Assembly: GCF_000374405.1 (NCBI RefSeq)
Contig: NZ_KB894225.1
Location: 1 to 44,862, forward strand
Direction of reading: 5' to 3'
DNA from: Riemerella columbina DSM 16469
GTDB lineage: Bacteria > Bacteroidota > Bacteroidia > Flavobacteriales > Weeksellaceae
DNA length: 44,862 nt
Shown: piece by piece, positions 16,969 through 26,459 of the stretch
How positions within the stretch are numbered: the first letter of the stretch is position 1
How the letters are laid out: every line of letters begins with the position of its first letter
The notes under the pieces: generated by a model
What the model saw: only the letters and a program-made list of their open reading frames with translations
The model's database searches: none
What the model was told of the DNA's origin: nothing
Made by a program: the position numbers and the translations under genes

Positions 16969-17607
16969 CTAAAAATTTAGTCCATTCGGAAACGCACGCC
17001 TTCTAAAAAGATACAGTAGAGCCACCCCTACGGTTATCGCTGCATCAGCCACATTAAAAATATATTTAAAAAACTGAATATGCGTTCCCCCAATAATCGG
17101 CCACTGTTCTGGCACCCACCAATCGACCCAATCAAAATGAAACATATCTACCACACAGCCCTTTAAAAAATGAGAATACCCATGTCCAAAAGCCGTTAGA
17201 TGAGAAATCCCTTCATAGCCAATCCAACGCCCAAGGCTATCATCATAGATGGTTCCAGAGTTGAAAATTAAACCATAGAACATCCCATCAATTAAATTAC
17301 CAATAGCCCCAGCAAATACCATTGCCGCAGGAATCAGTCGGTAATTGTCTGCCTCTTCTTTAATCCATTTTCTAAAAACATAGACCATCAGCCCAATCAA
17401 GATTACTCTGGTGAAGACTAAAAAATACTTACCAATAAGCCCTCCAAACTGAAACCCATAAGCCATCCCAGGATTCTCTACAAAAGTGAGTTTAAGCCCT
17501 GGAAAAGCAGAAATAGATTCATTGAGCTCAAAATGAGTTTTGACATAAATTTTAGTGGCTTGGTCTAGCAATAATACCAAAAAGGTAACAATGGCTATTT
17601 TTTTCAT
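16969..17607 (-). CDS. lspA: Lipoprotein signal peptidase (signal peptidase II)
   Basis: LspA cuts the signal peptide of prolipoproteins after lipidation of the cysteine. The 212-residue membrane protein has the two catalytic aspartates in AIGNLIDGMFYG and FNVADAAITVG and the family motif VVDMFHFDW. It is longer than E. coli LspA (164) because of inserts in the middle, common in Bacteroidota. Several predicted lipoproteins in this window would be substrates. Confidence 0.95.
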   Translation of the reverse strand: MKKIAIVTFLVLLLDQATKIYVKTHFELNESISAFPGLKLTFVENPGMAYGFQFGGLIGKYFLVFTRVILIGLMVYVFRKWIKEEADNYRLIPAAMVFAGAIGNLIDGMFYGLIFNSGTIYDDSLGRWIGYEGISHLTAFGHGYSHFLKGCVVDMFHFDWVDWWVPEQWPIIGGTHIQFFKYIFNVADAAITVGVALLYLFRRRAFPNGLNF

Positions 17608-17732
17608 GTATGGTTATTTTGGCTTTAAAACCTTATGTTTCAATTAAAATAATCGAAGTATTGCATCGGGTCATAGACCGTTCAACTAAGTCTAAGGACT
17701 TAATTTAAAATGTCATACCTCCGACGATTGTA

Positions 17733-18113
17733 TTACTTCTGTTTGTTTTTAGCATCAATACTTAAAGTGGCATGAGGCACCGCTTTTAAACGCTCCTTGC
17801 CTATCAAATTCCCCGTTTCTCTACAAATCCCATAGGTTTTGTTTTGGATGCGGATTAATGCATTTTTAAGGTCTCTAATGAATTTCTCTTGTCGACCTGC
17901 TAAAATGGCATTTTGCTCTTTACTCAGCGTTTCTGCACCTTCCTCAAAAGCTTTAAAAGTTGGGGAGGTATCATCTGTACCATTATTTTGGTCGTTGATA
18001 AAATTCTGACGGATAAGGGCTAAATCCCGCTCTGCCTTTTCAATTTTTTGTTCTATAAGTGTCTTAAATTCTTGTAATTCTTCGTCACTATAGCGTTGTC
18101 TTTCTTTTTCCAT
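17733..18113 (-). CDS. DksA/TraR-like protein with a degenerate zinc site
   Basis: The 126-residue protein has a long N-terminal coiled coil (about 8-80, rich in E, K and Q) and a small C-terminal domain like that of DksA, which enters the secondary channel of RNA polymerase. The four zinc cysteines of classical DksA are reduced to one: the motif reads YGICRETGNLIGKERLKAVP, then HATLSIDAKN. This form is common in Bacteroidota. Whether it acts in the stringent response is not shown. It lies between lspA and ileS. Confidence 0.85.
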   Translation of the reverse strand: MEKERQRYSDEELQEFKTLIEQKIEKAERDLALIRQNFINDQNNGTDDTSPTFKAFEEGAETLSKEQNAILAGRQEKFIRDLKNALIRIQNKTYGICRETGNLIGKERLKAVPHATLSIDAKNKQK

Positions 18114-18165
18114 AACTTTGGTTTTTCACTATAACGATTATTCTAGACTTTATTGCCTAGAGCAA

Positions 18166-21100
18166 TTATTTTCTTTTAATTCCCACCTCAAATGCCACTT
18201 CATCTATTTCGATAGGATCTGCATTTGAAATTTCATCTACTACTTCTATATCATCGGATAAAACCTCAGAAGAAATGTAGTCTTTATTTTGCAAAAGATC
18301 TTCCAAGAACGGATTATCATGTTTCAATTGAATGCTGATTTTATCCGTTAAGTCAAAATCTTTATCTTTTCTAAGGTTCTGAACACGGTTGATAAATTCT
18401 CTTGCAATCCCTTCAGCCTTAAGTTCTTCGGTAATCATCAAATCTAATGCCACCGTGAGTTTCCCTTCGCTGGCTACCGTCCAACCTGGGATATCTTTGG
18501 TTGTAATTTCCACATCATCTAGCGTAATCTCGTAATCGCCAACCTTTACTGAATTTTCTTTTTCAAGAGCAGCAATTTTATCTTGGTCAAACGCACTGAT
18601 TTCTGCTGCTACCGTTTTCATATCTTTACCTAATTTTGGTCCAAGCGCCTTAAAATTAGGTTTAATTTGTTTTACGATAAGGTCTGCCGCTTCATCAGCA
18701 TCAATGAGTTGAAGCTCTTTTACATTCACTTCTTGTTTTATTAAATCCGAAACCGCTAAAATTTGACTGCCTGTTTTCTTATCCAAGACTGGAATCATCA
18801 CTTTTTGAAGTGGCTGACGCACCTTGATATTTTCTTTTTTCCTCAATGAAAATACCATAGAAGTAATTTGCTGTGCCAAATGCGTTTTCTCTACCAGTTC
18901 CGTATCGATAAGGGTTTCATTTACCTTAGGGAAATCCGTTAGGTGAACACTCTCTGCGGTTTCTTTCTTCGTGGCATGATTTAAGTCTTGGTAGAGTCTA
19001 TCCATAAAGAAAGGGGCAATCGGTGCGGCTAATTTGGCGACCGTTTCTAAACAAGTGTAAAGCGTTTGATATGCCGAAATTTTATCTTCTGTATAATCCC
19101 CTTTCCAGAATCTTCTTCTACAAAGTCTTACATACCAGTTACTTAAGTTATCATTCACAAAAGTATTGATGGCTCTTGCCACTTTGGTTGGTTCATAATC
19201 TTCATAGAATTTTTTAACCTCTTTAATTAAAATATGAAGTTCAGAAAGAATCCAACGGTCGATTTCTGGTCTGTTTTCAACCTCTGCTTCTTGATAAGAA
19301 AATTGGTCTACATTGGCATACAATGCAAAGAACGAATAAGTATTATAAAGTGTCCCAAAGAATTTTCTTCTTACCTCGTCTATACCATCTAAATCAAACT
19401 TAAGATTTTCCCAAGGATTAGCATTAGAAATCATATACCAACGCGTGGCATCAGGACCGTATTTCGCTAAGGTCTCAAATGGATCTATGGCGTTGCCCAA
19501 TCGTTTAGACATTTTTTGTCCATTTTTATCTAACACCAATCCATTAGACACTACATTTTTGTATGCCACAGAATCAAATACACTGGTGGCAATGGCGTGT
19601 AAGGTATAGAACCATCCTCTGGTTTGGTCAACTCCTTCCGCGATGAAATCTGCTGGAAATGCCTTGTTTCGGTCTATCATGTCCTTATTTTCAAAAGGAT
19701 AATGCAATTGTGCATAAGGCATAGACCCAGAATCAAACCATACATCAATCAAATCGCTTTCGCGTTTCATCGGTTTGCCACTGTCTGATACCAATGTGAT
19801 GGCATCTACTATATTTTTATGAAGGTCTATTTTCGCGTAGTTGTCCTCGGACATATTTCCAATTTCAAAGTCTTGGAAAGGATTGTTGTCCATTACCCCA
19901 GCTTCAATAGCCTTGTTAATTTCTGTGATTAATTCTTCTACAGAACCTATGATTTTTTCTTCTTTAAGGTCTTCGGTACGCCATATAGGCAATGGAATAC
20001 CCCAATATCTAGAACGCGAAAGATTCCAATCGTTCACATTTTCCAGCCAATTGGCAAATCTTCCTTCGCCTGTAGATTTTGGTTTCCAATTGATGCCTTT
20101 ATTCAATTCTACTAAACGATTTTTAACCGAAGTCATCTTTACAAACCAAGAATCCAATGGATAGTAGAGTACAGGCTTGTCCGTACGCCAACAGTGAGGG
20201 TAGGAGTGGAGGTATTTTTCAACTTTAAAGGCTTTATTTTCTGTTTTAAGAAGAATGGCCATTTCCACATCCCAAGATTTTTCAGGGGCTTTTCCATCAT
20301 CATAATATTCATTTTTTATGTATTTTCCACTGAATACTTCTGGAACTTTATCCCCTTCTACAAATTTACCTTGTAAATCTACTAAAGGCACAAGATTATC
20401 GTTATTATCTTTAATGAGCATTGGTGGGATGCCGTTTTCTTTAGCTACACGGGCATCATCAGCACCAAAAGTAGGCGCAATATGCACGATACCTGTACCA
20501 TCTTCAGTCGTTACGAAATCGCCTAGAATTACTCTAAAGGCTTTATCTGCATCTTCAGCAGGGCTAAACCACGGCACCAATTGTTCGTACTCTGTGCCTG
20601 CCAAATCCGCTCCAGTAAATTCTGCTAAAATTTGATAAGGAATGGTTTTTTGCTCAGGCTGATAGTTTTTAAAATCTTCCTCTGTACCTTCAACAAACTT
20701 TTTTCCGAAATTTTTAGTTAGTAAAACTTTAGCTAAAATAATGTTGATAGGTTCATGGGTATATTGGTTAAATGTTTTTACCAATACATACTCAATATCT
20801 CTACCTACGGCAAGAGCGGTGTTAGATGGTAAAGTCCAAGGCGTAGTTGTCCATGCTAAAATATGGATAGGCTTTTGTTCCGCTTTGGAAAACTCTGCCC
20901 AATGATTAACGCCTCCACAAGTTTCATTTTCTAAATCGATATTACAACTCGTAGCATTATTCAATTTATCGCTTAAAACATTTGATAATTTTTTTACTTT
21001 AAACTGCGCTACAATTGTAGTATCAGAAACATCCCTATAAGTCCCCGGCTGATTTAACTCGTGAGAAGAAAGTCCTGTTCCTGCTTTAGGCGAATAAGGC

Positions 21101-21639
21101 TGAATGGTATAGCCTTTATAGATTAAATTTTTATCGTATAATTGTTTTAGCAACCACCATACCGTTTCCATATATTTAGGCTGGTAAGTGATATACGGCT
21201 GATTGAGGTCTACCCAATAACCAATTTTTTCGGTAAGGTCGTTCCAAACATCGGTGTATTTCATTACCGCTTCTCTACACGCTTGGTTGTAGTCTTCTAC
21301 CGAGATTTTTTTGCCAATATCTTCTTTGGTAATGCCTAATTCCTTCTCTACACCCAATTCCACAGGCAATCCATGTGTGTCCCAACCCGCTTTTCTAAAC
21401 ACTTGTTTCCCATTTTGGGTTTGATAACGGCAGAATATATCTTTCAATGCTCTTGCCATCACATGGTGGATACCAGGCATCCCGTTTGCAGAAGGTGGTC
21501 CTTCATAAAAAACATATTCTGGCTGTCCATCGCGGTGGCTTACCGATTTTTTAAAGGTTTCATTTTCTTTCCAAAATTCAGCAATACCTTGGGCTATATC
21601 TGTGAGATTGAGATTTTTGTATTCTGCAAACTTGTTCAT
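18166..21639 (-). CDS. ileS: Isoleucyl-tRNA synthetase, IleRS2-like with GIHH in place of HIGH
   Basis: IleRS charges tRNA-Ile with isoleucine. The 1157-residue length, with ATG at 21637-21639 preferred over an upstream TTG, and the absence of a C-terminal Cys zinc motif fit the long IleRS2 class related to eukaryotic enzymes. The KMSKR loop is intact (GQKMSKRLGNAIDP). The class I signature, normally HIGH, reads GIHH at residues 56-59 (GPPSANGMPGIHHVMAR). Published work on IleRS2 links the GXHH variant to very high mupirocin resistance, so resistance is inferred. The editing domain lies at about residues 200-430. Confidence 0.97.
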   Translation of the reverse strand: MNKFAEYKNLNLTDIAQGIAEFWKENETFKKSVSHRDGQPEYVFYEGPPSANGMPGIHHVMARALKDIFCRYQTQNGKQVFRKAGWDTHGLPVELGVEKELGITKEDIGKKISVEDYNQACREAVMKYTDVWNDLTEKIGYWVDLNQPYITYQPKYMETVWWLLKQLYDKNLIYKGYTIQPYSPKAGTGLSSHELNQPGTYRDVSDTTIVAQFKVKKLSNVLSDKLNNATSCNIDLENETCGGVNHWAEFSKAEQKPIHILAWTTTPWTLPSNTALAVGRDIEYVLVKTFNQYTHEPINIILAKVLLTKNFGKKFVEGTEEDFKNYQPEQKTIPYQILAEFTGADLAGTEYEQLVPWFSPAEDADKAFRVILGDFVTTEDGTGIVHIAPTFGADDARVAKENGIPPMLIKDNNDNLVPLVDLQGKFVEGDKVPEVFSGKYIKNEYYDDGKAPEKSWDVEMAILLKTENKAFKVEKYLHSYPHCWRTDKPVLYYPLDSWFVKMTSVKNRLVELNKGINWKPKSTGEGRFANWLENVNDWNLSRSRYWGIPLPIWRTEDLKEEKIIGSVEELITEINKAIEAGVMDNNPFQDFEIGNMSEDNYAKIDLHKNIVDAITLVSDSGKPMKRESDLIDVWFDSGSMPYAQLHYPFENKDMIDRNKAFPADFIAEGVDQTRGWFYTLHAIATSVFDSVAYKNVVSNGLVLDKNGQKMSKRLGNAIDPFETLAKYGPDATRWYMISNANPWENLKFDLDGIDEVRRKFFGTLYNTYSFFALYANVDQFSYQEAEVENRPEIDRWILSELHILIKEVKKFYEDYEPTKVARAINTFVNDNLSNWYVRLCRRRFWKGDYTEDKISAYQTLYTCLETVAKLAAPIAPFFMDRLYQDLNHATKKETAESVHLTDFPKVNETLIDTELVEKTHLAQQITSMVFSLRKKENIKVRQPLQKVMIPVLDKKTGSQILAVSDLIKQEVNVKELQLIDADEAADLIVKQIKPNFKALGPKLGKDMKTVAAEISAFDQDKIAALEKENSVKVGDYEITLDDVEITTKDIPGWTVASEGKLTVALDLMITEELKAEGIAREFINRVQNLRKDKDFDLTDKISIQLKHDNPFLEDLLQNKDYISSEVLSDDIEVVDEISNADPIEIDEVAFEVGIKRK

Positions 21640-21838
21640 TATCAAATCGTTTTATTTTTATTTAAAATAGTCCGCTAATATACGGATTTTTACACTAATA
21701 TGAATTGATTTTTTAGGCTAATTTTAACCTTACATTCAGTTTTATTTTAAAATATTAAACCTTGTATTTTAAAGCATTAATCCAAAAAATTTAGCCTAAG
21801 TTTAAATTAAAAAACTTTTAAATAAGGAAATTAAAGGT

Positions 21839-21846
21839 TATTTTTG
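21839..21846 (+). promoter_or_regulatory. -7 box of glyS
   Basis: TATTTTTG at 21839-21846 matches TANNTTTG. The ATG follows 17 bases later, so the leader is very short. The rest of the 21640-21838 gap is AT-rich and shows no clear -33 box or gene. Confidence 0.5.
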
Positions 21847-21863
21847 CAAAAGATAATATTATT

Positions 21864-23405
21864 ATGGCAAAACAAGACGACGATTTTAAAAAAGTAATTT
21901 CCCACGCTAAAGAGTATGGGTTTATTTTTCCTTCAAGTGAAATATACGACGGACTTTCTGCAGTTTACGACTATGGACAGAATGGAGCAGAACTAAAAAA
22001 TAACATCAAACAATATTGGTGGAAAGCCATGACGCAACTCAACGAAAATATCGTTGGGATAGACTCTGCCATCTTGATGCATCCTACCATTTGGAAAGCT
22101 TCTGGGCATGTGGATGCGTTTAATGACCCGCTTATCGACAATAAAGATTCTAAGAAAAGATTCCGTGCCGATGTTTTAATAGAAGACTATTGTGCCAAAC
22201 TAGAAGATAAAGCCCAAAAGGAAATTGCCAAAGCCAAAAAACGATTTGGTGATGATTTTGACGAAGCCCAATTTGTAACCACTAACCCAAGGGTATTAGG
22301 TTATAAAGAAAAACAAAAAACTATCCTTACCAGAATGGCTAAGGCGCTTGATAATGAAGACTTGGCCGATGTAAAAACCCTTATCGAAGAATTAGAAATT
22401 GCCGATCCAGATACAGGGTCTAAAAATTGGACCGAAGTAAGGCAATTCAACTTGATGTTCGGAACTAAACTTGGGGCTTCAGCAGAGAACGCTACAGATT
22501 TATACTTAAGACCAGAAACAGCACAAGGAATTTTTGTTAACTTCTCTAATGTACAAAAAACTTCCAGACATAAATTGCCATTCGGTATTGCTCAAATTGG
22601 GAAAGCCTTTAGAAATGAAATTGTTGCCAGACAGTTTATCTTTAGAATGCGTGAGTTTGAACAAATGGAAATGCAATTTTTTGTAGCGCCAGGCACAGAA
22701 CTCAACTTCTATGAAGAATGGAAGCAAAAACGACTCAACTGGCACTTAGCCCTTGGTTTAGGCGAGGATAATTATAAATTCCACGACCACGAAAAATTGG
22801 CTCACTATGCCAATGCTGCTGCTGATATAGAATTTAAATTCCCATTCGGATTTAAAGAATTGGAAGGAATTCATTCAAGAACAGATTTCGACTTATCGGC
22901 ACACGAAAAATTCTCTGGTAGAAAACTCCAATACTTCGACCCTGAACGAGGGGAAAGCTATGTCCCTTATGTGGTAGAAACTTCGGTAGGGTTAGACCGT
23001 ATGTTCCTCGCTGTATTCGCTAGTAGCCTAAAAGAAGAAACTTTGGAAGATGGTACTACAAGAACGGTATTATCACTACCGCCAGCCTTAGCTCCAGTAA
23101 AAGTGGCAATTCTACCATTGGTTAAAAAAGATGGATTACCAGAGTTTGCAGAAAAAATATTCAACGAGTTGAAATATGATTTCAATGTGATTTTTGAAGA
23201 AAAAGATAGTATTGGTAAACGATACAGAAGACAAGACGCTATTGGTACTCCATTCTGTATTACGGTAGACCACGACTCGCTAAACGATTTTACGGTAACG
23301 CTAAGAGACCGCGATACTATGCAGCAAGAGCGTGTTCCAATGGAAAACTTAAGAAAGATTATTGATGATAAAGTAAGCTTTAGAAAACTACTTTCAAAAA
23401 TTTAA
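21864..23405 (+). CDS. glyS: Glycyl-tRNA synthetase (dimeric type)
   Basis: This class II synthetase charges tRNA-Gly. The 513 residues begin with the catalytic-domain stretch GFIFPSSEIYDGLSAVYDYG. Motif 2 lies around AFRNEIVARQFIFRMREFEQ and motif 3 in VVETSVGLDRMFLAVF, and LRPETAQGIFVNF is diagnostic for the family. An anticodon-binding domain forms the C-terminus (about 410-513). It is the single-chain alpha2 enzyme and not the alpha2beta2 form of many proteobacteria. It is followed by a terminator and then the putative replication origin. Confidence 0.96.
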   Translation: MAKQDDDFKKVISHAKEYGFIFPSSEIYDGLSAVYDYGQNGAELKNNIKQYWWKAMTQLNENIVGIDSAILMHPTIWKASGHVDAFNDPLIDNKDSKKRFRADVLIEDYCAKLEDKAQKEIAKAKKRFGDDFDEAQFVTTNPRVLGYKEKQKTILTRMAKALDNEDLADVKTLIEELEIADPDTGSKNWTEVRQFNLMFGTKLGASAENATDLYLRPETAQGIFVNFSNVQKTSRHKLPFGIAQIGKAFRNEIVARQFIFRMREFEQMEMQFFVAPGTELNFYEEWKQKRLNWHLALGLGEDNYKFHDHEKLAHYANAAADIEFKFPFGFKELEGIHSRTDFDLSAHEKFSGRKLQYFDPERGESYVPYVVETSVGLDRMFLAVFASSLKEETLEDGTTRTVLSLPPALAPVKVAILPLVKKDGLPEFAEKIFNELKYDFNVIFEEKDSIGKRYRRQDAIGTPFCITVDHDSLNDFTVTLRDRDTMQQERVPMENLRKIIDDKVSFRKLLSKI

Positions 23406-23431
23406 TCCATTAAATATCAATAGAATAGATT

Positions 23432-23460
23432 GGCTGGTTAAATATAAACCAGCCTTTTTT
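23432..23460 (+). terminator. Terminator of glyS
   Basis: GGCTGGTT pairs with AACCAGCC over an AT-rich loop and is followed by TTTTTT. Confidence 0.92.
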
Positions 23461-23927
23461 ATACCTTATGCATAAGTGGTGTGAAAACCTGTTAATATCT
23501 CTAATTTATAATGTGGAAAACTTTTAAAAACTTATCCTTTTATACCCGAATAAATTTTCGTATTGCAGTTTTAAAATCGAAAAAGAATGAGAAGTTTCTA
23601 AATTTTAGACAATAGTTTTATCCCACTTATCACAATCTACATTATCCCAATTTAGAGATTCTAAGATTTATTCACAATTAGGGATAAATCCATTATAAAA
23701 CTGATTAATAAGGAATTATAATGTGTATAAACTATCCATAATCTAGTGGTAGTTTGTGGCTAAAAAATACTTAAAAACTTATCCATAATTTCACAAGACC
23801 ATACAACATACAACAGATTGTTTATTCTATATATTTATTAAATTAAAAAAACTGATGATTGTAGAGGGGTGTTGTGCATTGTGGAATCTTTTCAAAAAAA
23901 TATAGTGCGTTTGCGAAACAGAAATCT
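23461..23927. other. Putative chromosomal replication origin (oriC)
   Basis: This gene-free region has several 9-mers within one mismatch of the DnaA box TTATCCACA on either strand: TGTGGAAAA (23512-23520), TTATTCACA (23668-23676), TGTGTATAA (23722-23730), TGTGGCTAA (23755-23763) and TTATCCATA (23779-23787). TTATTCACA and TGTGTATAA fully match the relaxed TTATNCACA. Weaker boxes lie at 23532, 23618, 23642, 23679 and 23732. An almost pure A+T tract at 23820-23852 follows and could be the unwinding element. A perfect 12-bp palindrome, CTTATGCATAAG, sits at 23465-23476. Sampled lines are C-richer on the plus strand left of the region and G-richer right of it, as expected at an origin. parS sites lie 3.5-5.5 kb away. 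Confidence 0.8.
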
Positions 23928-23935
23928 TAACTTTG
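23928..23935 (+). promoter_or_regulatory. -7 box of pgk
   Basis: TAACTTTG at 23928-23935 matches the consensus, 40 bases before the ATG. TTTG at 23910-23913 is only 14 bases upstream, so the -33 assignment is uncertain. Confidence 0.5.
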
Positions 23936-23975
23936 TACAAGTGATAATTTAAAACTTAATATTCAAAACAGTGAT

Positions 23976-25166
23976 ATGAAAACAATCAAAGATTATAATT
24001 TTAAAGGAAAAAAAGCTCTAGTAAGAGTAGACTTTAATGTGCCTCAAAATGAAGCTTTAGAAGTAACTGATAATACGAGAATCGTAGCGGCTAAACCTAC
24101 GCTAGATAAAATTCTAAACGATGGTGGCGCTGTCATATTAATGACGCATCTGGGGCGTCCTAAAGGTCAGAAAGTAGATCAATATTCTTTAAAATCTGTA
24201 GTTTCCGAAATAGAAAAAGTTTTAGGAAAACCCGTTAAATTCTGCTCTGAAACCGTAGGGGAGGAGGCAGAAAAAATGGCAGGCGAACTAAAAGAAGGCG
24301 AAATTTTATTACTTGAAAATTTAAGATTTAACGCAGGGGAGGAAAAAGGTGATGTAGACTTTGCTAAGCAACTTTCTAAACTAGGTGATGTTTATGTAAA
24401 TGATGCTTTTGGAACTGCCCATAGAGCCCATGCGTCTACTGCCGTAGTAGCCGATAATTTCCCAGAAACTAAATTTTTCGGTTTGTTGATGGCTCAGGAG
24501 TTAGAAGCAATAGACAAAGTCTTACATTCTGGTGAAAAACCTGTAACGGCTATTCTAGGAGGTTCTAAGGTATCGTCCAAAATTACCATTATAGAAAATA
24601 TTTTACCGAAAGTGGATAACCTGATTATTGGTGGCGGTATGGCATTTACCTTTATTAAAGCCCAAGGAGGACATATTGGAAATTCTTTAGTAGAAGAAGA
24701 TAAAATGGATTTAGCCCTTCAAATTTTGGAACAAGCTAAGGCCCAAAATGTAAATGTGTATTTGCCTGTAGATGTGATTTCGGCAGATGATTTTAATAAT
24801 GATGCAGAAACTAAAGAAGTAAATGCAGACGAAATACCAGAAGGTTATATGGGCTTAGATGTAGGAGCGCGTACTAGAGAAATTATCCATGATGTAATTA
24901 TGAATTCTAAAACTATCCTTTGGAATGGGCCGTTAGGTGTTTTTGAGATGTCTAATTTTGCTGCAGGGACTGAGGCGCTAGGCGATAGTATTGCTGAAGC
25001 GACTAAATTAGGTGCATTCTCACTAGTAGGCGGTGGGGATAGTGTGGCTTTTGTAAAGCAATTTGGCTATGCGGATAAGGTGTCTTATGTCTCTACTGGG
25101 GGCGGTGCTATGCTAGAGTCTTTAGAAGGTTTGGAGTTGCCAGGTATAGCGGCGATTACTAAATAG
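23976..25166 (+). CDS. pgk: Phosphoglycerate kinase
   Basis: Pgk moves a phosphate between 1,3-bisphosphoglycerate and ADP in glycolysis. The 396 residues show the signature ALVRVDFNVP, the substrate-binding LMTHLGRPKG and LLLENLRFNAGEEKGD, the hinge region GGSKVSSKI, and the nucleotide-binding GGGDSVAFVKQFG near the C-terminus. The length is standard. It is the first gene right of the putative origin, transcribed away from it. Confidence 0.97.
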   Translation: MKTIKDYNFKGKKALVRVDFNVPQNEALEVTDNTRIVAAKPTLDKILNDGGAVILMTHLGRPKGQKVDQYSLKSVVSEIEKVLGKPVKFCSETVGEEAEKMAGELKEGEILLLENLRFNAGEEKGDVDFAKQLSKLGDVYVNDAFGTAHRAHASTAVVADNFPETKFFGLLMAQELEAIDKVLHSGEKPVTAILGGSKVSSKITIIENILPKVDNLIIGGGMAFTFIKAQGGHIGNSLVEEDKMDLALQILEQAKAQNVNVYLPVDVISADDFNNDAETKEVNADEIPEGYMGLDVGARTREIIHDVIMNSKTILWNGPLGVFEMSNFAAGTEALGDSIAEATKLGAFSLVGGGDSVAFVKQFGYADKVSYVSTGGGAMLESLEGLELPGIAAITK

Positions 25167-25187
25167 AATTTGTCTTAATATCTATAC

Positions 25188-25215
25188 AAAAGCTCATCTT
25201 TTAAGATGGGCTTTT
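25188..25215 (+). terminator. Terminator of pgk
   Basis: AAAAGCTCATCTT pairs with AAGATGGGCTTTT over a 2-base loop, with one G-T pair. The strand continues with A/T. Confidence 0.85.
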
Positions 25216-25254
25216 ATAATTTTTAATCATATTGTTCTTAATATTTAAAAGAAT

Positions 25255-25262
25255 TATCTTTG
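25255..25262 (+). promoter_or_regulatory. -7 box before the acyltransferase pseudogene
   Basis: TATCTTTG at 25255-25262 matches TANNTTTG, with an ATTG 20 bases upstream as a weak -33 box. Confidence 0.45.
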
Positions 25263-25314
25263 TAAATTAATAACTTATCATTAAAATTATTTATAATTTG
25301 GGTAAAAAATAACT

Positions 25315-26395
25315 ATGAAATTATCACCTTCTTTACACAACAACTTTGATATTATAAGACTTTTAGCTGCGCTTCAAGTAGTTTTTAGACATGTGTTTTA
25401 TAAACATGATTTTCATAATTCCATACTTAATTTTATTAAAGAAATTATTTTAGCTTTTCCTGGTGTACCAATTTTCTTTATGGTAAGTGGTTTCCTTATT
25501 TATTAGTCATTTGATAGAAATTATGATAACTTAAAGAAATACTTTCGTAATCGTTTTGTTAGGATATATCCAGCATTGTGGTTTGTTTATTAATCACCAT
25601 TTTAATATACTATTTTACTTTGATGTAAATTCATTAATTTTAAATCATATAAAAATCTTTATTTTATGGATTTTAGGTCAACTTAGTATCGTACAATTTT
25701 GGACACCAGATTTTCTTAAATTCTTTGGTGAAGGATCTCCTAATGCTAGTTTATGGAGCATTTGTGTAGAGTTACAGTTTTATTTTTTTGTACCTATACT
25801 TTTTTATTTACTTAAAAGATTATCAAAATATAAATTTTGGATAATCATCAGTTTTTTTATTGCTTCAATATTATTTAACCATTGGATTTATTCATTAGAG
25901 AAGCATGATTTAATATATAAATTAGGTTTTGTTTCCCTATTTCATTATTTATTTTATTTCTTATTTGGAGTATTATTTTATAACTATTGGATTGTTATAA
26001 AGAAATTTATAGAGCAAAAGTTTTTGATTTGGATTAGTTTATTTCTAACTCTTCACTTTTTATGTAAAGATGTCGTAGATATTGATCTTAATAATTACTA
26101 TCTATATTCTTTTTATAAGGTTATATTTATTTTATTACTAAATCTTTCCATACTATCTTTTGCCTATAGTCATACAAACTTAGCTGATAGGATACTTAGA
26201 AGGCAAGATATATCATATGGTATCTATATTTATCATATGATAGTAATTAATGCTTTTATCCAGAGTGAATTAGATGTAAAGAGTAACTTTGTTATTATAT
26301 TAATATTAACTGTAAGTTTGGCAGCTTTTTCTTGGTTTGTCGTAGAAAAACCGATATTAAATAAATTAAAGAAATCTAAAGCAGTTGTCAAGTAA
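25315..26395 (+). pseudogene. Acyltransferase 3 (OafA/NodX type) membrane protein, degenerate
   Basis: The first 63 residues have the family start (NNFDIIRLLAALQVVFRHVF and FFMVSGFLIY) and end at TAG (25504-25506), where a tryptophan codon is expected. Beyond the stop the same frame continues as SFDRNYDNLKKYFRNRFVRI and YPALW. The pattern then moves to a second frame (VCLLITILIYYFTL) near 25577-25584 and to a third (DVNSLILNHIKIFILWILGQ) near 25613-25622, which runs to 26395. One nonsense change and two frameshifts make this a clear pseudogene of about 360 codons. Such enzymes acylate cell-surface sugars. The region is richer in A+T than its neighbours, which hints at acquired DNA. Confidence 0.88.
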
Positions 26396-26459
26396 AATTT
26401 TATAAAATTCTATTTTCAGTCAAATTTTGACCTTTATAAACCTATCAAATTTCAACGAT

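Noticed and set aside
17608-17732. Regulatory RNA between lspA and the DksA-like gene
   Set aside because: Only a 5-bp AAGTC/GACTT stem is visible, with no T-run and no conserved riboswitch pattern.
20194-20635. Plus-strand ORFs inside ileS
   Set aside because: Shadows of the long ileS gene. They have no family pattern and no ribosome binding site.
23461-23935. Small RNA gene in the glyS-pgk gap
   Set aside because: DnaA-box-like repeats and A+T tracts explain the sequence better. No promoter-terminator pair is seen within it.
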